Assembly: GCF_000276665.1 (NCBI RefSeq)
Contig: NW_004955429.1
Location: 5,841,108 to 5,905,107 of the forward strand
Reading direction: 5' to 3'
Origin: Chinchilla lanigera
Taxonomy: Eukaryota; Chordata; Mammalia; Rodentia; Chinchillidae
DNA length: 64,000 nt
A model generated the notes under the pieces. It saw nothing but the letters and a program-made list of their open reading frames with translations. It ran no database searches and was not told the origin of the DNA. The translations under genes and the position numbers were made by a program. This document shows positions 50,740 to 62,899 of this stretch, one piece after another (position 1 is the stretch's first letter; the number at the start of each line of letters is the position of its first letter).

Positions 50740-52230
50740 TGGAGAAGTAGCCTCACCAGATATTAAAGTGCCTTGTCAAAGAACAGTTATCAAAATGATC
50801 TTCTGACTGGAATGACAATAGAAAAATAAGCCTAACAGATAAAATAGAACATCCCTAAATTAATACACATTCAACTTATTATAAACAAAGCAATATACAA
50901 TTATTCAATATATATTTGTGGAAAAGTTACTGTCAAGATAGCCAAACTAACCTTAGTGTCTAAGACTTAGACTGATAACTCACTTTGACCAAAAGAATTA
51001 ATTTCTGAGTTAAATATGATGTGCATATATGTATAGACACATATATACATATGAAATGAAACAATCACAAATATTCATTCTGGAATAAAAAGGACTTCCT
51101 GGGAATGTAACTAACAAAAGGGGTTGCTAACAAAACAAATGATAAGGTCGGCAAGTTCAGGCGGCATGAAAAATTGCAATGCAAGCATACATACATACCA
51201 CAAGATAGGGAACAAAAAACAATCCCAAATTGGAAAAATCAAAAGTATAACAGTAGGTGACAATTGTAACAAATGCAACAGATAAGCATATAATATTATG
51301 TATGTAAGGGAAATTAATATTACAGATATGGCCAATAGTCAGGTCTGTCTGGACAGATGGTTTAAAGAATATGAGCAGATGGCTTGTACAAGGGAAAACA
51401 CAAATAGTGAACAAATGCTTGGGAAGTGTTTAACTTCCATAATAATGAGAGAATTGCAAATTAAAATAGCTTCATATAGTACCTCATACATATTAAATCA
51501 TTAATAATAGATCTTTTAGAAACCAAAGCTAACAGAACCTTGGGGTCTATGGTAGATACGCTGCCTGTAGAAATAGTATCATAATTTTTCTGGAAAGATG
51601 ATGAAATGTGCTACAAAGATAGTAGAACTCATTCTATTCCTCAGTGTGGAAAATCTGTTTTGGAGAACAAATCTGTTTTAGGGAGCAAATCTCAAGAACA
51701 AACTTCATATCTAAAGAAACAGTGGTTTTGCAAAAATGTTTACAACCATGCTTTTTTTTATTTTAAAAATTTAAAAAACTAACAAAACAGCAATGAAGAC
51801 AAAATCAATGGTTTTAAAAATGTCAGATGAATGTATAATTACTAACAGCTAGAGAATGGCTAAATAAACCTGTGTGGGGTGTGTCTGTGTGTTACTGGGG
51901 ACTGAACGCTGGGCTTTCACACCGAGCTACATCTCCAACCCTTTTTTATTTTGAGAGAGTCTTGCTAAGTTGCTCGGCCTGGACTCAAACTTCTGATACT
52001 CCTCCCTCAGGCTGCCAAAATGCTAGATTACAGCCATGTGCCACCATGCCTAGCAGTTAAGTAAATCTTGACATGCTAATGCAATGAAACTTCACATAAC
52101 CACTTAAATGTCAACTACTGTGGATTTATGGAATTGTCTGCATAAAATAATATCAAGAGGAAACAAACAGGCCACAGAATAGTTGATTCCTAACAATAAC
52201 ACCATGTAAAAGCAAGCATTGTGAAGCTGA
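50740..52230 (+). mobile_element. Old L1 ORF2/3' region, sense
   Basis: 'aaagcaatactggagaagtagcctcaccagatattaaagtg', 'atgagagaattgcaaattaaaatagc' and 'gctagagaatggctaaataaacctgtg' follow the order of the L1 3' half. Strongly diverged; interrupted by a B1-dID. Confidence 0.7.
51873..52056 (-). repeat. B1-dID composite SINE
   Basis: Reversed dID 'tactggggactgaacgctgggctttcacaccgagctacatctccaaccc', then a T-rich linker and reversed B1 ending 'cagccatgtgccaccatgccta'. Inserted in the L1. Confidence 0.88.
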
Positions 52231-52570
52231 TTTGTTCTGAGGCATAAAAATTTGGAAGACAGCGTCACTTGGGGAATTTTTTTGTACTTTCAAGTGTTTT
52301 TTAAAATTTCACAATTAATTTCATATTTATTTCAGATAGATTAGAAAATAAAAATGTGCCAAAAAATTCCTGAACACCATCTCAGAAATCATTACTGTTA
52401 ATATTTTGGTGTGCATTCACTTAATCTTTTTCATGTATATCATAATGCATGTTTTAATGATTTCCTCTCTTTGCCTTCTCTTGCACTCTACTGGGAGTTT
52501 TCTTTGAGAAATATACTCTCCCTTTTAGCCCCCACTCTCAGTCGTGTGACTGGGACAGGATGGATCTGTG
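52231..52570. other. Upstream flank, nothing recognised
   Basis: Short AT-rich stretch; possible L1 remnant but no firm assignment. Confidence 0.35.
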
Positions 52571-52573
52571 GCA

Positions 52574-52790
52574 GGGTTTTTCGACCTCAGTGTGACAGAC
52601 ATTGAGGGCCCAGTAATTCCCAGGTGTGTGCATGGGCAGAGGTTTGGTTGCAGGAGCCTGAGCAGCATTCCTGGTCTCTGGCCCCTAGAGACAACCCACA
52701 ATGTCTTCCTTCAGAGTGACAACCCACAATGTCTCCAGACAATGCCAAATGTCCCATGGGAGGTACAATCACCCCTGGTTGAAAACCACA
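52574..52790 (+). mobile_element. MER20 (hAT-Charlie DNA transposon)
   Basis: 'cagggtttttcgacctcagtgtgacagac' and 'gacaacccacaatgtctccagacaatgccaaatgtccc...cacccctggttgaaaaccac' match the two ends of MER20, including imperfect terminal inverted repeats. A short internal duplication (acaacccacaatgtct twice) is present. Length about 217 bp is that of a full element. Confidence 0.85.
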
Positions 52791-52799
52791 GATATAGAC

Positions 52800-53190
52800 A
52801 TAGGCTTTGAAGAGCTAAAGCCGCTTAAGGGACTCCATCCTGTAAATCCCAAAGGTCTCGCCACAGATGACCACACAAGCCAGGCGGAACCACTGAGGCG
52901 GAACCACTGAGCCGGAACCATTTGCCTATTGCACAGGAAGGACAGACCCGTCTTCCCTTTCCCGGACAGTACCGTGTGAGAATGGGAACTGAGATCCTGA
53001 AGCAGGAGGAGACTGTCATTTGGGTGGCTGATGTGGGGACCTTCAGTGGAAGTCAAACCAATAACTTGGAAAATGGAGATGTCAGAAGAATAGGAGCCAT
53101 TCATAAGGTAATAGAGCTGTTGGAACTCACCTGAAGATGACATCTTGATTTTTAATTTACTTAATAAAGCACCCCTTTAAAAATAGGTGC
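52800..53190 (+). other. Unassigned element with AATAAA 3' end and 14-bp tandem repeat
   Basis: GC-moderate block between AT-rich flanks. Contains three copies of AGGCGGAACCACTG (52882-52923, last imperfect). A plus-strand frame at 52922-53134 is open for 70 codons, and AATAAAGCACCCC lies at about 53163. It could be an LTR fragment or the 3' end of a retrocopy or exon; I do not recognise the product. Confidence 0.35.
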
Positions 53191-53650
53191 GTATAAGTGA
53201 AACAGAATAATGAGATTTATTTTGGCATTGGTACATGCAGGTGACATATTTTGATTCTTCTCACCCCTGTTCCCCTGTTCCCCTTCATTCTTCCCATTTC
53301 CTTTTAAAAAGTCAGTCTGAAATGGATCTTTTATCTTAGGTACCTATACATCTCATTGAAATACCATATGTATATTTTTTACACTTAATGTGTCAGGAGT
53401 ATCTGTATAAAATTACTATGTAATTATGAGACATGTAAAAATACCCCCAAAACAAGAACTGTAATGTGATAGACATGTACAGCATATTAATGTTTACACA
53501 TTTTTCATATTTGCTCTTAGATTTCTGTGACCCTTGTTGCCCCTGCCAAGAAACTGTATAGAAACATGTAGATATTGATTCCCCAATCTTCTCCTTTCTT
53601 TTTTCCTCATTACACCTGTTTTTATATTTTTATAATGACAATATTTTAAA
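53191..53650. other. Upstream flank, nothing recognised
   Basis: AT-rich, no assigned repeat or gene. Confidence 0.35.
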
Positions 53651-53767
53651 ACACTTAAAAATTATTGTTCAGTGTATTTGAAAACCTCACATAAGAGGTA
53701 TCATACTGTCAAAATATTTTTGCAACTTGATTTTATAATTCAGCATTATGTCTTTTAAAGGTTTTGT

Positions 53768-53882
53768 TTTGTTTTAAAGACAGGGTCTTGCAATGTATTT
53801 CAGGCTGGACTTGATCTCGCTATGTAGCCCATGCTGGTGTCCAACTTGCAGTAATCCTCCTGATTCAGCCTCCCCAGCTTAA
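53768..53882 (-). repeat. B1 SINE fragment
   Basis: 'gttttaaagacagggtcttgcaatgtatttcaggctggacttgatctcgctatgtagcccatgctgg' is an antisense B1. Confidence 0.85.
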
Positions 53883-53929
53883 AGCTTCATTGGAGAGAGT
53901 GTGAGACAGAGAATTCAGTTCATTCACTG

Positions 53930-54013
53930 GGGAGGGCCCAGGAGGTGGCTCTGGGGATCAAACTCAGGGCCTCAAGCATGCAGGCCCAGCTGTCTACCAC
54001 TGAGCTGTACTGT
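53930..54013 (-). repeat. ID SINE
   Basis: 'ggctctggggatcaaactcagggcctcaagcatgcaggcccagctgtctaccactgagctgtac' is a reverse-complement ID. Confidence 0.85.
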
Positions 54014-54936
54014 GAGCACGTCCTTCATCTATTTCAACTGCCGAATAGAATCCACTGTATCCAAAAACCAGAGAATATCCCTTATCCTACCCAGAGACAA
54101 AGGGTGTTTTGTTCTTCAGCTATGACAAGCCATGCTACAATTCCACAGTGAAGAACTTCATGTAAGCCTGTTCGTGTGTGCAAGAAAACCCACAATAGAA
54201 GTAGTGGATCAAAGAATAAGCTGATTTCAGTTTCCTATGATTCCAGCTGCTCTTCTGACTGGTTGCTCCACCCAGCTGTGTGAGTCCTGGTCTCTCCACG
54301 CTTTCACCACTATTTGATGTTATGAGATTTACTACTTTTTGCCAATACAATGGATACAAGACGATGTCTCATTGATTTATAATTTTAGTTTTCCTGATTG
54401 TTAATGGAATTGGGAATCTTCTCAGATACCAGCCACTAAGGTTTTTCTCTCTGTGAATTATGAGCATGTTGTTGCTTGTTCTTTTAGATGATTTCTCCTT
54501 TGTTGGAGCCTTGTAGAAATTCTTTATTATTGTGCATATGAAGTATTTGTTGATTGTATGAGTTTCACTTATTTTCTCCCAGTATATGAAATTTTACTTT
54601 GCTCGTGATCTTTTCAGTAAATGTTTTAATTTTAATGAGTCTAATGTATCCATTTTAGCATTTATAACCTGTTTATATCCTTTTATTGTGTTTATTCCCA
54701 TATGTGTGTATAATTATCCACAAACAGTACATACTACTGTCATATTTCTATGTGTATCACATTCCAGCTTGTTTTTCTAATTCAATATTTTATCTTAAAA
54801 TTTTACATCTATGGAGTTTTAAATTTATTCCATTTTAATGGATCTTAACAGTAATGGTTTTCTGCTGTTGTCTTAAGTTTTACACTTTTACTTGCCATAT
54901 TTAAGTATGTAAGTCCATCTGAAATTTATTTTTGAG

Positions 54937-55034
54937 GGGGCTGGGGATATAGCTCAGTGGCACAAGTGCCTGCCTGGCAAACATGATGTCTTGAATTCAA
55001 TTCCTGTTCACAAAAAAAAGAAAAGAAAGATTCA
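54937..55034 (+). repeat. Young ID SINE with target-site duplication
   Basis: Near-consensus ID 'gggggctggggatatagctcagtggcacaagtgcctgcctggc' with an A-rich tail. The 17-bp flanks TGAAATTTATTTTTGAG at 54920-54936 and 55035-55051 are identical, so this is a recent insertion into the old L1. Confidence 0.96.
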
Positions 55035-55586
55035 TGAAATTTATTTTTGAGTGTAGTATGAGGTAAGGATCTGATTTTGTCTTTTTCATCTGGAAAATCA
55101 GTTTTCAGAACCATTTATTAAATGTTCATTTATTACATCATTTACTAAAATGTCTATTTTTTTCTTTTGCTCTAATTTTTATCCCTTTCCCAATACCGCA
55201 CTGTTACAGAACTATAATTTTATATTAAATATATTGGTAGTTGACAAATTCTTTCTTCAAAAATTATTGGCTATTCTTAGCTCTTCATTTACCAAATTAA
55301 ATCAGATCACCTTCCATGTGAATTATTAGCATAAAAATAACTTTTGGGATATTGATTGGAAATGCATTGAATGTGCATATTAAGAGACAGGCTGCTATTT
55401 TTATAATTTTAATATCAAAATGATAAATTAATAATAATGGGCTACAGTTTTCCATTTATGTAAGTTTTCTTTAATATTTTTCTATAGTTTTATGCTATTA
55501 TCCATAAAAGACTTGTATATCTTGTTAGATTTATTAGTAGACACCTCATACATTTTTTGCATATGTGTTCTAATTTCTAATTTTTT

Positions 55587-55705
55587 CTTTTTGGAGACAA
55601 GGCCTTACTATGGAGTTTGGGTTGGGCTTGAACTCACTATGAGGTGATGATCCTCTGCCTCAGCTTCCTAAATGGTGGGGTTACAGGTGGGTGCTGCCAC
55701 CCAGC
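55587..55705 (-). repeat. B1 SINE with target-site duplication
   Basis: Antisense B1 'ctttttggagacaaggccttactatggag...tgggttacaggtgggtgc'-like. Flanked by identical 18-bp TCTAATTTCTAATTTTTT at 55569-55586 and 55706-55723. Confidence 0.93.
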
Positions 55706-56221
55706 TCTAATTTCTAATTTTTTATATTCAAGTATAATTTTGGTAGATTGGTACTTTATTTATCAATCATCCCAAACTCTGTTCTTATATTTGACAATTC
55801 ATTCTTAATAGTTTCTTGAATTTTCTTTTTTCTGGGTAGATGGGGGAGAACTAAGGAGTATTTCTGGTCACCATCCCTTGAATTTTCTATGAAAATAATC
55901 TTATCCCATTAACTTTCTTCATTTCCTGTCTTATACATCTAATTTCTTCTTGTGCTTCCTTGAATATCCACTAAATGTTAAACAGAAGTAGTGATAACAG
56001 GCTGTCTTTGTTTTTGTTCATAACCATAATGGAAGTGTTTCTAACAATTTCCCAATATCTACGCTGTTTGTTGATGGCTTCTGGTAATTTTTATTAAGCT
56101 GTAGAAACTCCCTTCTATTCCTAGTTTACTAAGAGTTTTTGTTAAGAATGAAAGTGAAATTTTATTTGTTATCTTTCCTGCACTGAGTGCAATGATCATA
56201 TTTCTTTTTTCTTTTCTGGTC

Positions 56222-56312
56222 TTTTTTTTTTTTTTTTTGAACCAGGAATTGAACTCAAGACCTCACCCATACCAGGAAGGTGCTGTGCCACTGAGCTCTG
56301 TCCCGGGCCCAA
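56222..56312 (-). repeat. ID SINE
   Basis: A T-run then 'gaaccaggaattgaactcaagacctcacccataccaggaaggtgctgtgccactgagctctgtcccgggccc'. Flanks CAATGATCATATTTCTTTT and CAACGATCACATTTCTTTT form an imperfect target-site duplication. Confidence 0.92.
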
Positions 56313-56760
56313 CGATCACATTTCTTTTCTCTTTTTCTATACTAATGTACTAGGCTACATTGATAGATATTTTACTAATATTTAACCAACACTGAATTTT
56401 GAGAGTGACCATACTTGGTCATGATAGGTAGATTATTTTTAAACATTTTAAGACTGGTTTCATCAATATCTTATTTAGGATTTTTGCATTTATGTTCAAC
56501 ACTGAGTTTAGTCTGTACTTTACCTTTCTCAAGGGCCATTGCCTCATTTTAATATCAAGGTTATGATAATGTGCCTAGAAGCCTTATGTATCTTGCTAAA
56601 ATCAATTTGCTATATATTAGATTTTTAACAGCGTCAGTGTTGTTTGAATGTAATAAGCTATTTACAAATTAACGAAGAGACTGTGTAAAGTTGTTGATTT
56701 TAATTGTAAAATGATAACTACTTAATAAAACCATTTTTCAATAGTCTGCCATTTTTCTGA

Positions 56761-58895
56761 TCTAGCTGGTTCTGCCCCCATATCACAGAAGTTTCCTAAA
56801 TTATTATGGTGGCATTTCTTATTTTAGTAGCAGTTCACTCACCATCCAGAGGACTGGGTCCTGACTATGCTAAAAACTAGCTTCATTTTCAGGGTGACTT
56901 GGTTTCAGTCCAGTAACGCTGGTTTTGACTGTCCTGGGATCAGGTCTAGGCCATTTCCATTGTCCCCAAATTCTGCCTACTGGTTTCCTTCCATGAAAAT
57001 GTGAAGGTTTTCTCTGTCTCTAGCCTTTCTCTGGGTCCTCCGTTTTGTGAGGCTGATCTAAATTTGTTTCCTTATTCCTCGAGGAATGCAGCATGCATTC
57101 AGCACTCTAGATTCATCCAGAAAGCTGAATTCCAACTCAGGAATTTCTGTTAGTCCCCATCCCACCTACTTGCCTTTTCCTAAGCCTTTCTGCTTATTTC
57201 TGCAGCACAGTTTTGGGACTTTCACTGGCCTTTTGTTCTGCCTTTGTAAGTATTCCACTTGCCCTCAAAATCCAACTATCACCCTTCTGTGGCTACAGCA
57301 CAGAGAGAGACGTAGAATCTCCTTGAGTTGCATGTTAATTTCACCAGGTCAACTGAGCAAGGTTTTTAGAGGAAACATCATTTGTGGCTTTGAGCACCTT
57401 CGGCAACTTCAAAATCCTGGTGGCAAGTCTCGGAATGTATTTACAGGGGATGGTGAATCTTCCCTCTCCAGATGGCTTACCACAACAAGGTAATCCCACT
57501 TCATGTTACCGGTAATTGAATTCTCCCCTGAGAAAGAAATTGTATGAGATCCATGAATGTTTGATGTATGGATGTTTCTAAACAGCCTGACTTGGAAAAG
57601 ATTAAAATAGCCTCATATTCCCAATCCCTCAGACCTCCTTGCTGGCAGGACCCAGATTTTAATCTGCTCCAGGTGGCTAAACTCAGGAAGGCTTATACCT
57701 CTCAGCATCTTCGATTAATGCCAAGTGCAATCATAGTTGGCAGAGTTCAGGATGTTCTGGCACATTCAAGGGATGGGCATAGACTCTCCCTGCCAAGTAC
57801 TCAGAGTACTATCTTTTGGATTGCACTTTTCATAATCAAAAGCTACTGTGATTAATGAGCTACAAGCAATGTGTTATCCCCTGTACTTAAAAATCAGAAC
57901 CATGGGAGAAAAGGAAGAGGAAATTAGTCTACATAGCGTTGGATTTCTTGACCCCAAGCACTCCATGCAGTCTTTCTTTTAGGACCTTTGCCATGTAGAC
58001 AGCTAAAGTCTGATTGACTTGCACTGTTTTTGAGCGTGAGAGAGTGCTGCAGTTCTGCCTCCGTGTGTGTATTTGTTTTAATGATGCTCTCAGGCTCAGA
58101 AGCATTTGGAATTGGCCACATTTAAGAGTAAAATAAAGCGTCAAAACATTGGGTTTAGCAAATAATCACAACTGGACTTGCTTTTGTCTATTTGATTGGC
58201 TTCTGGTCTGAGGCAATACAAATCAAGATGTTTTCTAAAGGAACAACTCTACAGCGGAAATTGTGGACAACCTCCCCTCTGTCTCTCTCTTTCTCATCCC
58301 CCTCAAACACACACACACACACACACACCAGCAGTCACAACAGGGCAATTTATACTCCAAGACCGAGAGGAAGTTTCACCTCAGAAAAAAATTAGGGTTC
58401 AAACCATATTTCTCTTCAATCTGATGGCTATGGAGAAGTTAAATGAAAAAGTGAAGCTTTGTAAATCTCGCTGACGCAAAAGTAAATAAGTGTGTATAGA
58501 AGCAGAAAGAGAGGCCAGTCCTTGTATTTAATGCCTTTTTAGAAATACTACCAAGATAATGGAGTTTTAAGAAATCTCCTCTAGGAACTATAATAGATTT
58601 ACAGAATTTTTGAAGTAGGTAATATCTTGGCTTTTATGGACATCAAAAGGTCATTTGAGGACAAGAAAATAGTGTTTGTTTATTTATTTTGACTAGAGTA
58701 AAAAAATTAGTAAGTCCTTGGCATTTTTCAATTCCATTTTATAAATTACCAAAGTCTGTATTTAAATTAGATTTCATTAGTCATTGTAAAATGGCGCATT
58801 GACTTCATTACACATTGTTTTAAAGGCTGGAGAAATGGAGTCAATTTTATTTTATCACACACACACCATAAAAGTCTTTGTAATTACTTTGTTTT
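56761..58895. other. Upstream flank, no gene supported
   Basis: Includes a 135-codon frame at 57086-57493 without recognisable domain or splice context. A (CA)n run lies at about 58307-58328. Little recognisable repeat, so part may be single-copy. Confidence 0.35.
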
Positions 58896-58899
58896 ATGA

Positions 58900-59020
58900 G
58901 ACTCCCCATCAGCTGGGTATATCGTAAATATCCTATTCCGCACTTTATAGATGAAGAAAACAGACCACGTGGAGGCTAAGTTGCTTATGTTCACATTACA
59001 ACCGCAGCCATGGAATTAAG
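58900..59020 (-). repeat. MIR SINE fragment
   Basis: 'cactttatagatgaagaaaacagaccacgtggaggctaagttgcttatgttcacattacaaccgcagccatgg' is antisense MIR. Confidence 0.75.
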
Positions 59021-60500
59021 TCTGAGATGTTATTTGTAAAGGAAGGATCTGCCTCCCTGCTTGAAATCCAGAGTCCTCTAAGTATTTCTGCAGAGAAAAG
59101 CTCTAGAAAGGATAGCTCCAAAATGGCAGGGGGAGTCCATGGTGGGAGCTCAGTGGTGTCCTGTATGGTGTTATCTTTGTCTTTGGAGCAAGTGGTGATG
59201 ACTGTCCTGCCCTGTCACCAACTATAAAAACAAAAAACTTTACTGTGTGCCACTTGGAAAAGCCCCGGCAAATTGACAGTTCCTAAAAATTGAGAATAAA
59301 CGCAAAACAGAAAAATCAGAAAGAAGTAAACAGAGAATCACTCTTCCTCCATTTGCCTCTCCTGGTGCCATAATCTGATTTCATTGTACCCCATATTCAT
59401 CCTTCCTCTCAGGGTTCCCTTCCACACGACCTTCTCCAGTGTGCCCTCTGGCATGCCAACTGTGCCACAGATCCTTGCTTCAAGGATCAGTTTGCCTGTG
59501 TATACAACATCCATGACCAGTTTCCTGTCCTGCCGTCTGTCAACCTGCAGGTTGCTCTTCCACATTCATTGAGGATATCTGTAGCTGGATTCCCTCCAGG
59601 TGACCTCAGGGTCCTTGATACAGGGAACTGTTCAGCTCTCTAACTTCAGGTCTATTTGGGTTCAGTGTTCAAGTTCTTCCACTACCCTCCTTGGGAGACG
59701 AGGACATCAGATCCTTAGAGTCCACAGGCTGGGTGACATAAATAAAAGGTGACTCCGAAGGCTTTTTTGTCTCAGGCAATCACAGTAAAACTTCCAGTCA
59801 TAGAATCAGAAATACCTCATTCCTTGGGGAAATAACCCTTAGCATTAAGATGTATTTTATCTGTGGCAAGGCAGAATTTCCAAGTCTCTTGTTAAAACAG
59901 CTGGGTAAGAAGGTCCTAAAAAAATTTCTCTTGAGTACAAGACAGTAAATGGAAATGGAAATTATTAATATCCAATTCAGACTGCTTTAATATGTATAAA
60001 TTATCATATATATTACTACTGAGTTTGTGTGCTGGCACGAGTATATAGTTTAGTGAGCATAACAGTTTGAGAAGGGCTTTTCCCATGGGAACTGAGTCTC
60101 CTAAAGAACCATTATGCTTGGCTCTGGAGTTCATATACTAGGAGTTCTTCAGTTGTCTTGTTTGTTCTCCTTCCTTAAGTTTATGGATAATAATTATTAT
60201 TATTGTTGTTATGATTATCATTTTGGTTTTTTGTGTTTTATTCCCCTCCTTTGATGGCTTTTTGAGTTATATCTCTTTGTCTTCATTTTCAGTCATCACT
60301 GGAGAGATTATTACCATTACATCTTGGCTTTTCTTGGTCTGTTATAACACTTTCCACATAAAAGTTTAAATCATACACATCAATTTATCACCCAACATAC
60401 TTCCAGTATACTATAAACCCAACAATATATTGCTTAATTTTTCCCTTCAACAGTCAAGTTACCTGTATAGAAATTTAAAAACAGAAAAACAACACAAAGT
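59021..60500. other. Upstream flank; one minus-strand frame of unknown nature
   Basis: A 75-codon minus-strand frame at 59338-59565 begins ATG, ends TGA and is charged and hydrophilic. It shows no family I recognise. The rest is unassigned. Confidence 0.3.
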
Positions 60501-60506
60501 TCTTTT

Positions 60507-60580
60507 AGGGGCTGAAGAGCTGACATGTTGGCACACATGAGGCCTTAGGTTCAACTTCCAGCATTAAAAAGAAATTCTTT
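60507..60580 (+). repeat. Diverged ID SINE
   Basis: 'ggggctgaagagctgacatgttggcacacatgaggccttaggttcaacttccagc' is a degraded ID with an A-rich tail. Confidence 0.65.
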
Positions 60581-60629
60581 AAAAATATCTATTTAAAAAT
60601 ATTCTTCTACATTTATATTCTTCTACATG

Positions 60630-61440
60630 TATTTACCATTTCTGGTACTTATTCCACTGTGTGTATTTGGATTTTCATCTGCTATTTCCTTTCAGCCTAA
60701 AGAACATCCTTTTAACATTTATTGTAGTTCAGGCCTCCTGGCAAAAAAAAATCTCTGTTTACGTTGTTTTTTAAAGTGTCTCTTTCAGCTTTCACTTTTG
60801 GCTAAGCATTTGTCTGCTTTGTTTATTCTTTTGAAGAACCAACTCTTTATTCTTTGTGTTGTGATATTAGTCTCAATTTCATTAATTTCTGTTTAGATCT
60901 TTCTAATTTCCTCCCTTGTACTAGCTTTGGTTTAGATTGCTCTTGTTTTTCTAGGATCTTGAGGTGCATGATTAGGTTATTTACTTGGGTTTGTTTTGTT
61001 TTTCTGATGTGGGCATTCACAGCTATAAACTTCCTTCTTAGGACTGCTTTCTTTGTGCTCATAGGTTCTGGCATGTTTTTCTGGCATGGGATAATTTTGA
61101 TTCTCACTTTTACTTAAGTATTCTTTATGGGCTTGTATGTGATCTATTTTGGATAAATTTTCACGTGCTGCTGAGAAGAATGTGGATTCTATTGTTGTGT
61201 AGAGCACTCTATAGATACCTACTAAGTCCATTTGCTCAAAGGTGTGGCTTAGCTCTGATATTTCTGTGTTGATTTGTTGTCTAGCTGATCTGTCTATTTG
61301 TGATAGTGTGGTATCTGGGCCCTCCACCATAATTGTGCTGATGTTTATTTGACCTTTTATGCTCAGTAGTTTTGTTTTATGAAGTTGGGTGTGCCAGTGT
61401 TTAATGCTTATGTATATTTATAATTGTTATCCCTTCTTGT
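60630..61440 (-). mobile_element. L1 ORF2 fragment, antisense (endonuclease region)
   Basis: The minus-strand frame at 60977-61330 translates to recognisable L1 ORF2p endonuclease sequence, with motifs such as LSQIDRSARQQINTE, FEQMDLVGIYR and KIDHI. Upstream the antisense nucleotide pattern continues. The frame is incomplete and lacks reverse transcriptase, so it is not functional. Confidence 0.92.
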
Positions 61441-62800
61441 TCAATTTTCTCTTAACCAATAAAAATGGAAGGGATGAATAAGAGAAAAATGAAAAAAATA
61501 AAATATGAAAAATAAGAGAAAGGGAACTGAGGAAGAGAGAAAAGTGAGATAAAGGGTCCTATTAAGAAGTAAAGGAAAATTAATAGAGCTAGTTAACAGT
61601 AATAGAAAAGAACAAAGAAGAAAAAGAAAAAAAAACAGAGAGAAGAAAGAAAACAGAAAGGAAAAAAAACACACAATTGCAAAACTCCAGTGAAGAAAAG
61701 ACAAATGAATCAAAAAATTTTCCCCCACGTTTTTGAATGAGTGGTTTTTTTCCAGAGTCTGTATTGCTGAAATCCACCAGATATGGAAGAGAGATAGTAA
61801 GTCACTCCTAAGTCCTATTTTGTTTCCGTGCTCATTTTTTTCTGTGGGAATACTTTGTTTTGCCTTGCCTTTCCTGCTGGACAGGGTGAGTCAATGATGT
61901 GCTGTCTAGTCTAGGCTATATTCACATCATTTATTCTGAGTTTCCATGTCCTTCTGTGTCCCTCATTGCTTTCTTTGCCTAGCTTTATAGTCTCTGAGCT
62001 TGTCAGGTACCCCCTCACCCCATCCCCCCCGCCGTATCTAAAGGTCCCTCTATCTGTTCACTCCAACCTGTGGCAACCATCCAAACCTACTTACATGTAT
62101 CCCGGATCACATTGGTGGATGGGGAAAGCAACCAGACTACTGAGTTCTGTGCTGGATGTAGGCAGCAGGGCCAGAGGGAAAGCAGTCTGTGGATTTAACG
62201 CCAGCACTTTCAGACCCAGTCCCCTCTGAAAACCATACACAACTAGCCTGACTGATCACCATGGAGGCCGGACCCCCATGTGCTTCCCTGACTGCACTTA
62301 TACTTCTCAGGGGGTCTATATTTAGTCTATGACCTCTCCACATCAGTCTCTTGTGGCTATCTCCTACCTAGAACAACACCAGAAACCCTGAAGTATAGTT
62401 GTTCTGTAGCTCAATTTTAAACAATTAACCTTTTCCCAAAATGGCTTCTGATAAAACTTACTTTCCAATCTGGCAGGCACTGCACTGCACTCTAGTTCTA
62501 ATCTGCCATGTGGAAGAAGTTATTTCAGAATAAAACTTCACACTGTTTTTGCAGTTCACAGTAGCTGTGGATTTTCTTGGAGCTAGAGCCACCAGGCCAG
62601 TCTGATGCTTCTCCCTGGAGCTGCTCATCCTCTCCATCTGAACTTGTGTTAGTAGAGGCAAGTCCTCCCCAGGAGCTGGGGTTAACATTCCAGACAGCCT
62701 TGTTCTTTTCTCTGCATTATCTTCAGCTTTTCTAGTTTTTCAGTAGTTTCTATTTTTCCTATTGGCTCTTTCTTGATTCTTAGAGATCTACTTCTTTTTT
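61441..62800 (-). mobile_element. Probable L1 continuation and A-rich tract, antisense
   Basis: A-rich plus strand at 61480-61680 and scattered L1-like phrases suggest an extended or rearranged L1 ORF1/5' region. Assignment is weak. Confidence 0.35.
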
Positions 62801-62816
62801 CTTCTTGTCCTTGTTC

Positions 62817-62876
62817 TCCTTCTCCTTCTCCTTCTCCTTCTCCTTCTCCTTCTCCTTCTCCTTCTCTTTCTCCTTA
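62817..62876. repeat. (CTTCTC)n hexanucleotide repeat
   Basis: About nine near-perfect CTTCTC units on the plus strand, interrupted by one CTTTCT unit at the end. Confidence 0.95.
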
Positions 62877-62899
62877 TTCTTCTAGTGCTGTTGCTTTCA

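Larger units (their letters stand above)
53650..56760 (-). mobile_element. Old L1 region, antisense, multiply interrupted
   Basis: Antisense L1 landmarks: 'aagaggtatcatactgtc' near 53690, 'ttcaactgccgaatagaatccac', 'gtagtggatcaaagaataagc', 'ttctcccagtatatg', 'gtaatgtatccattttagc'-type sequence near 54640, and later 'gattgaaatgcattgaatgtgcatat'-type sequence near 55360. Interrupted by B1 and ID insertions. May represent more than one copy. Confidence 0.78.

Noticed and set aside
54937..55034. tRNA-like A- and B-box sequence
   Set aside because: The sequence is an ID SINE with a poly(A) tail and target-site duplication, not a functional tRNA gene.
61441..61777. Phe/Leu-rich minus-strand frames resembling membrane proteins
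   Set aside because: They translate the A-rich plus strand (T-rich on the minus strand); composition, not coding.
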